DNA from: Clostridia bacterium
GTDB taxonomy: Bacteria > Bacillota > Clostridia > Oscillospirales > Acutalibacteraceae
Length of the DNA stretch: 49,567 nucleotides
Assembly (NCBI GenBank): GCA_017434855.1
Contig: JAFRUA010000024.1
Span: forward strand, 1 to 49,567
Direction of reading: 5' to 3'
Shown here: positions 8,500-15,459 of the stretch, piece after piece
Position numbering within the stretch: the stretch's first letter is position 1
How the letters are laid out: each line of letters opens with the position of its first letter
Made by a program: the position numbers and the translations under genes
Notes under the pieces: generated by a model
What the model saw: only the letters and a program-made list of their open reading frames with translations
Told to the model about the DNA's origin: nothing
Database searches by the model: none

Positions 8500-9129
8500 A
8501 TGAATTTATCTGTAATCCGCTGCGAAGTGGGCTTTATGCCGACCAACGCCTATGTGGTCAGGGACACGGAGAGCGGCGACAGTCTGGTGGTCGATCCCGG
8601 GTTTTATGATCCGGCGCTGACCGAAGCGCTGCAAAAGCTGGGAATCAACCGGCTGCGCTATATCCTTTTGACGCACGGGCATTACGATCACATTCTCGGC
8701 GTGCGGCAGTTGAAAGACCGTTATGGCGGCGATGTGGTGATTTATGAAAGCGAAGCGGCCTTTTTGAAAGATGATTCGCTGTCGCTGGTCAAGCCGTTCT
8801 GCAACGGCATTCCGATGATCCGCGCCGCAGACCGTCCGGTGCGTGACGGCGACCGTCTGCCCTTCGGCGACGGCGAGATCACGGTGCTGCACACGCCCGG
8901 CCACACGTCCGGCAGCGTTTGCTATCTGCTGGGCGACTTGCTGCTGACCGGCGACACCCTGTTTTGCGAAAGCGTGGGGCGGGCCGATCTGCCCACCGGC
9001 GATGATCATGCGTTGCTGCGGTCGGTGCGCCGCCTTGCCGCGCTGGGCGGGGATTACAAGGTCCTGCCCGGCCACATGGAAACATCTACTCTTGCATACG
9101 AACGGGCAAACAACCCGTATCTTGAATAA
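8500..9129 (+). CDS. MBL-fold metallo-hydrolase, glyoxalase II-like
   Basis: The protein is 209 aa with the full set of metallo-beta-lactamase-fold metal ligands: THGHYDH (HxHxDH), HTPGHTSGS, GDTLFCESVGR and the final GHMETST. Family members of this size include hydroxyacylglutathione hydrolases and many uncharacterised thioester hydrolases, so the substrate is open. The ATG lies 4 bp after the dtd stop and has only a weak ribosome site, which points to translational coupling. The same hydrolase commonly precedes hemZ in Clostridia. Confidence 0.88.
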   Translation: MNLSVIRCEVGFMPTNAYVVRDTESGDSLVVDPGFYDPALTEALQKLGINRLRYILLTHGHYDHILGVRQLKDRYGGDVVIYESEAAFLKDDSLSLVKPFCNGIPMIRAADRPVRDGDRLPFGDGEITVLHTPGHTSGSVCYLLGDLLLTGDTLFCESVGRADLPTGDDHALLRSVRRLAALGGDYKVLPGHMETSTLAYERANNPYLE

Positions 9130-9179
9130 GTGGCGCCGGTGCAGCCAAGTAAAATCCGGGCTACAGAACTTGTCAATGC

Positions 9180-10682
9180 GTGAATATTATGAACTTGGTC
9201 ACAGTCAACCATTCCTTTCAATACGAGCTGGAAAAGCTGCTGCGCGTGTTTTTCCCCGCGGCAAAGATCGCGGTCACGACGGAACCGAACGGCGAGCCGG
9301 ATGTTGCCCTGACCGTGCTGGAGCGCACGGCGGGCGGCGCAAACGTCACTGCCACGCTGTGTGTCTTTGGCAAAACGCGCACCGAAACCGCGTTCGTTTC
9401 CGATACGGAAACACAGTTCGGCGACACAGACGACAGCCTGTTTGAGCGCAAGCTTGCGCTGACGCTGTTTTCACTGCTGTGCGACGCCACGGGCTACACG
9501 CCGCCGTGGGGCATCCTGACCGGGGTGCGCCCGGCAAAGCTGATGAACCATCTGGTGCACGGCTGGGGCGAGGCTGCCGGGACGGCGTACTTCCGGAACG
9601 AACTGCGCGTCAGCGAAGAAAAAACGGCGCTGGCCCTTGCGGTCGCGAGACAAGAGGCGCCCATCATGGCCACCGGTGACCCGCGATCGTTCAGCCTGTA
9701 TGTGTCGATCCCGTTCTGCCCGTCGCGGTGCAGCTATTGCTCGTTTGTGTCGCATTCCAACGAACACGCCAAAAAGCTGATGCCGGACTATGTGCGCCTG
9801 CTGTGCGGCGAGCTGCGCGAAACCGCGCGGATTGCAGCGCAGCTTGACCTGAAGCTGGAAAGCGTTTACATCGGCGGGGGTACCCCGACTGCGCTGTCCG
9901 CCGAACAGCTCAGGACAGTGACCGACGCCATCGGCACGCATTTTGCCCTGACGCCCGGCGTGGAGTATACCATTGAGGCCGGTCGGCCCGACAGCGTGAC
10001 CGACGAAAAGCTGGACGTCATCCGCAACTGCGGCGCGACGCGCATCAGCATCAATCCGCAGACATTCAACGACAGTGTGCTGGAAGCCATCGGCCGCCGC
10101 CACACCGGGGCGCAGACCGAAACGGCGATGCACATGGCGCGATCGCACGGGTTTGACAACATCAACATGGACCTGATCGCCGGTCTGCCGACGGATACGT
10201 TTGACAGCTTTTGCGCCACGCTGGAAACCACCTTGTCGTTCCGGCCGGAAAATGTGACCGTGCATACGCTTTCGCGCAAGCGCGCCGCCACGATGGTGAC
10301 CGAAAAGCTGGAAAGCGGCGACGCCGAAGCGGCCAACGCCATGCTGGATCACGCAAAGCGGGTTCTGACCGCTGCGGGCTATGTGCCGTATTATATGTAT
10401 CGGCAAAGCAACTGCCTGGGGAATCTTGAAAACGTCGGCTGGGCCAGGCCGGGCTTTGCCTGCCGCTACAACGTCTATATGATGGAAGAGACGCACACTG
10501 TCCTTGCCGTGGGCGCGGGCGCGGTCACCAAGCTGTGTGCACCGGCTGAAAACCAAATTGAACGCATTTTTAACTTCAAATATCCGTATGAATATATCAG
10601 CCGGTTTGATGAACTCCTTGCGCGCAAACAACGCATCCCGGCGTTTTATGACGAGGTCTTTGCAACGAAAGGCGGCGAATGA
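9180..10682 (+). CDS. hemZ: Coproporphyrinogen dehydrogenase-like radical SAM enzyme HemZ
   Basis: The 500-aa protein has an N-terminal region of about 165 residues (HemZ-type) followed by a radical SAM domain. The cluster ligands C180, C184 and C187 lie in FCPSRCSYC, and a GGGTPTALS motif follows, typical of the HemN/HemW superfamily. HemZ is thought to be an oxygen-independent coproporphyrinogen oxidase. In anaerobes lacking haem synthesis its real role is unclear. The start is uncertain: GTG 9180 is used here, ATG 9189 is equally possible, and no clear Shine-Dalgarno was seen. It ends one base before the next gene. Confidence 0.88.
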   Translation: MNIMNLVTVNHSFQYELEKLLRVFFPAAKIAVTTEPNGEPDVALTVLERTAGGANVTATLCVFGKTRTETAFVSDTETQFGDTDDSLFERKLALTLFSLLCDATGYTPPWGILTGVRPAKLMNHLVHGWGEAAGTAYFRNELRVSEEKTALALAVARQEAPIMATGDPRSFSLYVSIPFCPSRCSYCSFVSHSNEHAKKLMPDYVRLLCGELRETARIAAQLDLKLESVYIGGGTPTALSAEQLRTVTDAIGTHFALTPGVEYTIEAGRPDSVTDEKLDVIRNCGATRISINPQTFNDSVLEAIGRRHTGAQTETAMHMARSHGFDNINMDLIAGLPTDTFDSFCATLETTLSFRPENVTVHTLSRKRAATMVTEKLESGDAEAANAMLDHAKRVLTAAGYVPYYMYRQSNCLGNLENVGWARPGFACRYNVYMMEETHTVLAVGAGAVTKLCAPAENQIERIFNFKYPYEYISRFDELLARKQRIPAFYDEVFATKGGE

Positions 10683-10683
10683 G

Positions 10684-11601
10684 ATGCAGCACCTGTATAC
10701 GACCGAACAAATCAATCGGCGCATCAGCACAGAGCCGGCGCGGTTCATTCTGGACTGCGAGGCACGCTTTCGGTCGCAGGTGGAATCGCTGGTTGACGCC
10801 GTGGCCGGGCGGCCGGGGACACAGCTTGTCATGCTGGCGGGGCCCAGCTCTTCCGGCAAGACCACCACGGCAAAGCTGATGTGCGAGGGCTTTGCGCGGT
10901 ACGGTCGGCCGTCGCAGACAATTTCGCTGGATGATTTCTATATTGACCAGAGCGAAATGCCGTGCTTTGAAGATGGCGCGCCGGACTATGAAACCGTGCA
11001 TGCACTGGACATCGACGCCATTGTGCGGTGCATCAATCAGTTGATGCTTGAAGAGAAAAGCCTGCTGCCGCGCTTCAGCTTCCTAACCAAGCGGCAGGCG
11101 GCAGAGCCGGTCGAAACGACCCTTGCGCCGGGCGGCGTTCTGATTGTGGAGGGTCTGCATGCGCTGAACCCGCTGATCACCGACGCAATCGAAAGCGATG
11201 CGGTGACCAAGGTCTATGTCAGCGTCTCATCCCGCATTCTGGAGCAGGACGCGGTGGTGCTGACCAGGCGGGACCTGCGGTTTGTGCGCCGTATGGTGCG
11301 CGACTATCAGTTCCGCAATTCCCCGGTGGACCACACGTTTTATCTTTGGAAGGGCGTGCGAAAGGGGGAGGACCGCTATCTGTTCCCGTTTCGCCGGTTT
11401 GCAGACGTCTGCATCGATTCCATCCATCCGTATGAGCCGTGCGTGTTCAAAGGGGCTGCTTTGCCGCTGCTGCAGGAGATTCCGGACGGCAGCGTCTATG
11501 CCCCGGGCGCGCGGGCGATCGAACACAAACTGACGAAGTTTATTGCTGCCGACGTGTCAAGCGTCCCGAAGAATTCTCTTTTGCGGGAATTTCTCGGCTG
11601 A
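10684..11601 (+). CDS. Nucleoside (uridine-type) kinase, short form
   Basis: The 305-aa P-loop protein carries AGPSSSGKTTTA (Walker A, residues 52-63) and a DDFY motif (LDDFYID) typical of the uridine kinase/phosphoribulokinase family, then VEGLHAL (Walker B-like). Many Firmicutes relatives are about 550 aa, with TGS and threonyl-tRNA-synthetase-like domains in front of the kinase. Those are absent here, leaving only a 45-residue leader. An open frame extends upstream to 10504 but lies inside hemZ. AAAGGCGG and the one-base gap after the hemZ stop support ATG 10684. It phosphorylates a nucleoside, probably uridine or cytidine. Confidence 0.8.
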   Translation: MQHLYTTEQINRRISTEPARFILDCEARFRSQVESLVDAVAGRPGTQLVMLAGPSSSGKTTTAKLMCEGFARYGRPSQTISLDDFYIDQSEMPCFEDGAPDYETVHALDIDAIVRCINQLMLEEKSLLPRFSFLTKRQAAEPVETTLAPGGVLIVEGLHALNPLITDAIESDAVTKVYVSVSSRILEQDAVVLTRRDLRFVRRMVRDYQFRNSPVDHTFYLWKGVRKGEDRYLFPFRRFADVCIDSIHPYEPCVFKGAALPLLQEIPDGSVYAPGARAIEHKLTKFIAADVSSVPKNSLLREFLG

Positions 11602-11622
11602 TCACCGATAGGAGGGTTACTT

Positions 11623-13386
11623 TTGGAAAACCGAAAAAAACAAAACTTTTTGACCGGTGCGGGGGTACTCGCGATCGCGACGATCCTGGTTAAAATCATT
11701 GGGATCTTATATAAGTTTCCTCTGGTGAGACTGATATCTACCGAAGGTTATGCCTATTTTCAGGGAGCTTATGAGATTTATAATCCGCTGTATGCCATCT
11801 CCATGGCGGGTCTGCCCATCGCCGTGTCAAAGCTGGTGTCTCAGAACGTGCAGGCCGGGCGGATGCGCGACGCGCAAAACATCTTCCGCGTGTCGCGGCG
11901 GCTGTTCCTGACGGTCGGCGCGGTCGGTACCGTGCTGCTGCTGTCGATCGCCGTACCGTATTCTTTGTTTGTGCACTCCTCGATGAACTACATCAGCATT
12001 CTGGTTGTGGCGCCCTGCATCCTGTTCTGCTGTCAGATGAGTTCCTTCCGCGGCTACTATGAGGGCCTGAAGAACATGACGCCCACCGGTGTGTCGCAGG
12101 TCATCGAGGCCGTGATCAAGCTGGTGGTCGGCCTTGCAGCGACCTATGTTTTTGTCAATCGCTGCGAGACATACTATGATACGCACAACATCGACGGCTT
12201 TCTGCACTTTTTCGGTGTTGATGTTTACAATCACAATCAGTTTCTTGCCGCGATTTATCCCTATTCCGCTGCGGTGGCGATCTCAGGTGTGACGCTTGGG
12301 TCCATGGCCGGTCTGCTGTTCCTGTTCCTGCACAATAAGAGAAAGGGCTTCGGCTTCACACGGGAAGAGCTGGTCAACTCCCCGCCGCCGCAAAGCGACC
12401 GGACGCTCCGCAATCAGATCATCCGCATTGCCGCACCGGTGGCGCTGACGTCTGTGATCCTCAATCTATCCAATATTATTGATGCCGTTACAATTCGCAG
12501 ACGATTGGCAGACGTTGTTGAAACGAGCCTTGCGACCATAAAAGGTTTATACGGAGAATGCTTTTTAGCTTCCGGAACGCTTGACAGCAGCATCAATCAA
12601 TATCTTTACGGTGCGCACGGGACGGTTCTGAATCTGAGAAACCTGATCCCGACGATCACGCTCACACTTGGGATCAGCGCGATCCCGGTGCTGTCTGCCG
12701 CGTGGCAGCGGAAAGATCACCGCGAGATCAAAACCACGATCGAATCTGCGCTGCGCATCTGCATGACGATTGCCCTGCCCGCCGGCCTCGGTATGGCGGC
12801 ACTTGCGGAACCGATCCTGCGGCTGCTGTATCCCAGCGAAGCGCATTCTCTTCCGATTACAGTTCCGCTTCTGTTGATGTACGGTCCGTTTGTGTTCTTG
12901 TTTTCAACAACGTCGCCGGTTACAAATATGCTGCAGGCGGTCGGTCGGATGGATGTTCCGATCAAGAGCATCATTGTCGGCTCGGTTCTTAAAGTTGGGC
13001 TGAACTATGTTCTGGTGGGAATTCCGCGCGTCAATATTCATGGCGCGCCGATCAGCACCGCGTTGATGTATGCCGTGATGCTGGCCATCAACCTGACCAT
13101 GCTGCTGCGCGTGACAAAGGTGAAGATCAATTTCGTGTCGGTGTTCCTCAAACCGTTCATCGCGGCGGCGGTCTGCGGCGGCACGGCCTGGGGCAGCTAT
13201 TATGCGATGACGCATGTTCTGTCCCTGAACGCGAAGCTTTCCACCCTTGCGGCGATCGTTGTCGGCGGCGGTTTTTATGTGGTTGTGCTGCTGTTTGTCA
13301 AAGGAATTGCCAAAGATGATGTGGAAATGTTACCAAAAGGAGAAAAAATTGCAAAAGCCCTTGCAAAATTCAAACTATTGGGGTAA
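11623..13386 (+). CDS. SpoVB/YabM-like polysaccharide flippase (MOP superfamily)
   Basis: The 587-aa polytopic membrane protein has about 14 hydrophobic segments. Its start (FLTGAGVLAIATILVKIIG) is characteristic of the SpoVB/MurJ/oligosaccharide-flippase group. Members move lipid-linked glycans across the membrane, and SpoVB itself is needed for the spore cortex. The initiation codon is TTG at 11623, fixed by GGAGGG at 11611-11616, and no ATG is available nearby. The next gene is mazG, as in Bacillus where yabM precedes yabN, so a YabM-like role is as likely as SpoVB. A promoter for mazG lies within its last codons. Confidence 0.88.
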   Translation: MENRKKQNFLTGAGVLAIATILVKIIGILYKFPLVRLISTEGYAYFQGAYEIYNPLYAISMAGLPIAVSKLVSQNVQAGRMRDAQNIFRVSRRLFLTVGAVGTVLLLSIAVPYSLFVHSSMNYISILVVAPCILFCCQMSSFRGYYEGLKNMTPTGVSQVIEAVIKLVVGLAATYVFVNRCETYYDTHNIDGFLHFFGVDVYNHNQFLAAIYPYSAAVAISGVTLGSMAGLLFLFLHNKRKGFGFTREELVNSPPPQSDRTLRNQIIRIAAPVALTSVILNLSNIIDAVTIRRRLADVVETSLATIKGLYGECFLASGTLDSSINQYLYGAHGTVLNLRNLIPTITLTLGISAIPVLSAAWQRKDHREIKTTIESALRICMTIALPAGLGMAALAEPILRLLYPSEAHSLPITVPLLLMYGPFVFLFSTTSPVTNMLQAVGRMDVPIKSIIVGSVLKVGLNYVLVGIPRVNIHGAPISTALMYAVMLAINLTMLLRVTKVKINFVSVFLKPFIAAAVCGGTAWGSYYAMTHVLSLNAKLSTLAAIVVGGGFYVVVLLFVKGIAKDDVEMLPKGEKIAKALAKFKLLG

Positions 13387-13389
13387 AAT
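13361..13389 (+). promoter_or_regulatory. Promoter of mazG inside the end of the flippase gene
   Basis: TTGCAA (13361-13366), a 17-bp spacer and TAAAAT (13384-13389). It starts transcription near 13396, giving a very short leader before the mazG ATG at 13411. Confidence 0.65.
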
Positions 13390-13410
13390 AAGACAACTGA
13401 GGAGTACGGC

Positions 13411-14217
13411 ATGATTGAGTTTGCATTCAAAGAAACTTATGGGTTTGACGATCTGGTTGAGATCATGGCAATTTTGCGCGCCCCGGGCGGCTGCCCGTGG
13501 GACCGGGAACAAACCCACGCGTCCATCAAACGCTCCCTGATCGAAGAGACCTATGAGGTCATTGAGGCGATCAACAAGGATGACAAGACGCTGCTGTGCG
13601 AAGAACTTGGCGACGTGCTGCTGCAGGTGGTGTTCCATGCCGAAATGGAGCGCGAGGCCGGTGTGTTCGACATTGGCGACGTCTGCGACGGCATCTGCAA
13701 AAAACTGATCGAGCGCCACCCGCATGTGTTTGGCGAAACCGTTGTCAGCGGTACGGATGAAGTCCTTGACAACTGGGATGCCATCAAGCGCAGGACCAAG
13801 CACCAGAGCACCCAGGGCGAGGCGATGCAAAAGGTTCCGCTGGAGCTGCCGGCGCTGATGCGCGCCGAAAAGATCCAGGGCAAGGCCAAAAAGGCCGGCT
13901 TTGACTGGGACGAAGTGAGCGGCGCCTATGACGCGCTTGACAGCGAGATTGCCGAACTGAAAGCTGCCGACCGGGCCGGCAACGCCGCAGCGGTGGAAGA
14001 GGAGCTCGGCGACGTGCTGTTTTCCGTGGTCAACGTGGCCCGGTTCTTAAAGGTGGACCCGGAGCAGGCGCTGACGAACGCCAGCAACAAATTCCTGAAG
14101 CGATATCTTGTTGTGGAACGCCTGGCCGCCGAGCGCGGCGTCGATATGAAAACGACGCCGATTGACGCGCTGGACAAGCTTTGGGTCGAGGCAAAAACCG
14201 TTTTAGAGACCAATTGA
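13411..14217 (+). CDS. mazG: Nucleoside triphosphate pyrophosphohydrolase MazG
   Basis: The protein is 268 aa with two MazG domains. The first carries [14 protein letters not shown] and EETYEV...EELGDVL (EExxE...ExxD metal ligands). The second repeats this as EIAEL...[13 protein letters not shown]. MazG hydrolyses NTPs and dNTPs to monophosphates, including aberrant or excess nucleotides, and is linked to lowering of (p)ppGpp in stressed cells. It corresponds to the MazG part of Bacillus YabN without the methylase half. The ribosome site GAGGAG precedes ATG 13411. Confidence 0.95.
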   Translation: MIEFAFKETYGFDDLVEIMAILRAPGGCPWDREQTHASIKRSLIEETYEVIEAINKDDKTLLCEELGDVLLQVVFHAEMEREAGVFDIGDVCDGICKKLIERHPHVFGETVVSGTDEVLDNWDAIKRRTKHQSTQGEAMQKVPLELPALMRAEKIQGKAKKAGFDWDEVSGAYDALDSEIAELKAADRAGNAAAVEEELGDVLFSVVNVARFLKVDPEQALTNASNKFLKRYLVVERLAAERGVDMKTTPIDALDKLWVEAKTVLETN

Positions 14218-14278
14218 GATGGGCCGGCTTCTGCTTGCCGGGTCATCTGTTGGAAATATATTTTTGGAGGCAAAAAGA

Positions 14279-14551
14279 ATGAATAAAGTTGAATTGATCA
14301 ACGCTGTTGCAGCAAAAGCAGAAATCAGCAAAAAGGATGCCGAAAAGGCAGTGTCCGCAGTGCTTGCATCCATCGAGGAATCCCTTGTGAAGGGCGAAAA
14401 GGTCCAGCTGATCGGCTTCGGTACCTTTGAAGTGAAGGAAAGAGCCGCCCGTGTCGGCCACAACCCGCAGACCGGCGCTTCCATCGAGATCGCCGCGTCC
14501 AAGGTTCCGTCCTTCAAGGCGGGCGCCGCGCTGAAGAACGCAGTGAAATAA
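14279..14551 (+). CDS. hup: DNA-binding protein HU
   Basis: The protein is 90 aa, the standard HU length. The start [11 protein letters not shown], the signature [18 protein letters not shown] near residues 46-63 and the end [13 protein letters not shown] are diagnostic. HU is the abundant nucleoid protein that bends and compacts DNA. TTGGAGG at the right distance supports ATG 14279. The longer frame starting at 14219 lacks a ribosome site. A terminator follows directly. Bacillus places other genes here, so hup within the yabM-yabN-yabO order is a clostridial feature. Confidence 0.98.
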   Translation: MNKVELINAVAAKAEISKKDAEKAVSAVLASIEESLVKGEKVQLIGFGTFEVKERAARVGHNPQTGASIEIAASKVPSFKAGAALKNAVK

Positions 14552-14561
14552 GAGAGACATC

Positions 14562-14589
14562 GGCTGCCTTGCGCAGCCTGTTTCTTTCA
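14562..14589 (+). terminator. Rho-independent terminator after hup
   Basis: GGCTGC / GCAGCC stem (14562-14578) with a 5-base loop, followed by TGTTTCTTTC. The stem is short, so it may allow read-through into the S4 gene. Confidence 0.65.
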
Positions 14590-14612
14590 TTGCCGCAGAT
14601 TTGGAGGCTGTC

Positions 14613-14852
14613 ATGCGTCTGGATAAGTATCTGAAGGTGTCGCGCATCATCAAGCGCAGAACGGTTGCCAACGAGGTTTGCGACGCAAAGCGCGTCACGG
14701 TGAACGGCAAGATCGCCCGCGCCTCATACGAGGTCAAGGTCGGCGACGTCATCGAAATCCAGATGGGGCCGAACCTGCTGCGGGCAAAGGTTTTGTCTGT
14801 GAGTGAGCACGCGACCAAGAGCGACGCGCCGTCGATGTATCAAATCCTTTAA
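14613..14852 (+). CDS. S4-domain RNA-binding protein, RqcP/YabO-like
   Basis: The 79-aa protein consists of one S4 RNA-binding domain: MRLDKYLKVSRIIKRRT, then CDAKRVTVNG and SYEVKVGDVIEI. In Bacillus this protein (YabO, now RqcP) works with RqcH in ribosome quality control, promoting poly-alanine tailing on stalled 50S subunits. It is also homologous to Hsp15. TTGGAGG ends 6 bp before ATG 14613, so the longer TTG start at 14601 is rejected. Its position after mazG matches yabN-yabO. The expected yabP and yabQ do not follow. Confidence 0.92.
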   Translation: MRLDKYLKVSRIIKRRTVANEVCDAKRVTVNGKIARASYEVKVGDVIEIQMGPNLLRAKVLSVSEHATKSDAPSMYQIL

Positions 14853-14881
14853 AAAAAGTGTGATTTTCTGAAAAGAAAGGC

Positions 14882-14910
14882 TTTACTTTTTGAAAAGGAT
14901 GTGTTATAAT
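14882..14910 (+). promoter_or_regulatory. Promoter of rpsO
   Basis: TTTACT (14882-14887), a 17-bp spacer and TATAAT (14905-14910). Transcription would start near 14917, leaving a leader of about 86 nt that contains two hairpins. Confidence 0.75.
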
Positions 14911-14938
14911 CCTTAGGCATTGTGCCGATTTCTCAGTG

Positions 14939-14973
14939 TGCGGACTTCACCGACCGCATGCCGGGGGTCCGGC
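14939..14973 (+). promoter_or_regulatory. rpsO leader: two adjacent hairpins, candidate S15 autoregulatory RNA
   Basis: Hairpin 1: TGCGG / CCGCA (14939-14958) with a 10-base loop. Hairpin 2: GCCGG / CCGGC (14960-14973) with a GGGT loop. Both lie in the 5' leader just before the rpsO ribosome site. Ribosomal protein S15 is known to bind structured leaders of its own mRNA in several bacterial groups. The specific fold is not verified here. Confidence 0.45.
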
Positions 14974-15002
14974 GAATGAAATATTTTTATGAGGTGAACA
15001 GC

Positions 15003-15269
15003 ATGATCACAAAAGAAGAAAAGAACGCAATCATCAAAGAGTATGCGACCCACGAGGGCGACACCGGTTCGCCGGAGGTTCAGATCGCGATCCTGACGCA
15101 TCGCATCAACACCCTGACCGAGCACCTGAAGGTCAACAAAAAGGACCACCATTCCCGCCGCGGCCTTCTGATGATGGTCGGTCACAGAAGAAACCTTCTT
15201 GCTTATCTGCAAAAGGTGGACATCGAGCGCTACCGTTCGATCGTTGCAAGACTCGGTTTGCGTAAATAA
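15003..15269 (+). CDS. rpsO: 30S ribosomal protein S15
   Basis: The protein is 88 aa, the standard bacterial S15 length. The S15 signature ([20 protein letters not shown] and [16 protein letters not shown]) is intact, with the 16S rRNA-binding residues H41-D48 region present. It binds the 16S central domain early in 30S assembly. ATG 15003 is preceded by GAGGTGA. pnp lies downstream, the classic rpsO-pnp pairing. Confidence 0.99.
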   Translation: MITKEEKNAIIKEYATHEGDTGSPEVQIAILTHRINTLTEHLKVNKKDHHSRRGLLMMVGHRRNLLAYLQKVDIERYRSIVARLGLRK

Positions 15270-15281
15270 GTTCTTGACAGA

Positions 15282-15313
15282 CAGCAGGCACACAGGGTTG
15301 TGTCTGCTGTTTA
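15282..15313 (+). terminator. Rho-independent terminator between rpsO and pnp
   Basis: An 11-bp stem CAGCAGGCACA / TGTGTCTGCTG (one G-U pair) with a 6-base loop, followed by TTTAT. The T-tract is short, so partial read-through into pnp is likely. Confidence 0.75.
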
Positions 15314-15351
15314 TCCCGTTTTATCCCTTGATTTTGATGCGGGGCTGTTTT

Positions 15352-15440
15352 GGGTTAGCACGAAATTGAGCGGTCTCTGACGTTGAGCGACCGTTGACTT
15401 TTCTGCTAAACCCGGCCTTGCGTTGAAAATAAATTTTCAA
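15352..15440 (+). promoter_or_regulatory. Structured pnp leader: long imperfect hairpin plus AT-rich palindrome
   Basis: GGGTTAGCA (15352-15360) pairs with TGCTAAACCC (15404-15413). Inside it CGGTC (15371-15375) pairs with GACCG (15389-15393), giving a hairpin of about 62 nt. A perfect palindrome TTGAAAATAAATTTTCAA (15423-15440) follows just before the ribosome site. In E. coli the pnp leader forms stems cut by RNase III, after which PNPase represses its own mRNA. The layout here suggests a similar control. No convincing sigma-A promoter was found between the rpsO terminator and pnp. Confidence 0.5.
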
Positions 15441-15459
15441 GAAAGGTTAGGTAACAACC

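Noticed and set aside
10504-10683. Upstream extension of the nucleoside kinase
   Set aside because: It lies entirely within hemZ in another frame and has no ribosome site. The start at 10684 fits the operon layout.
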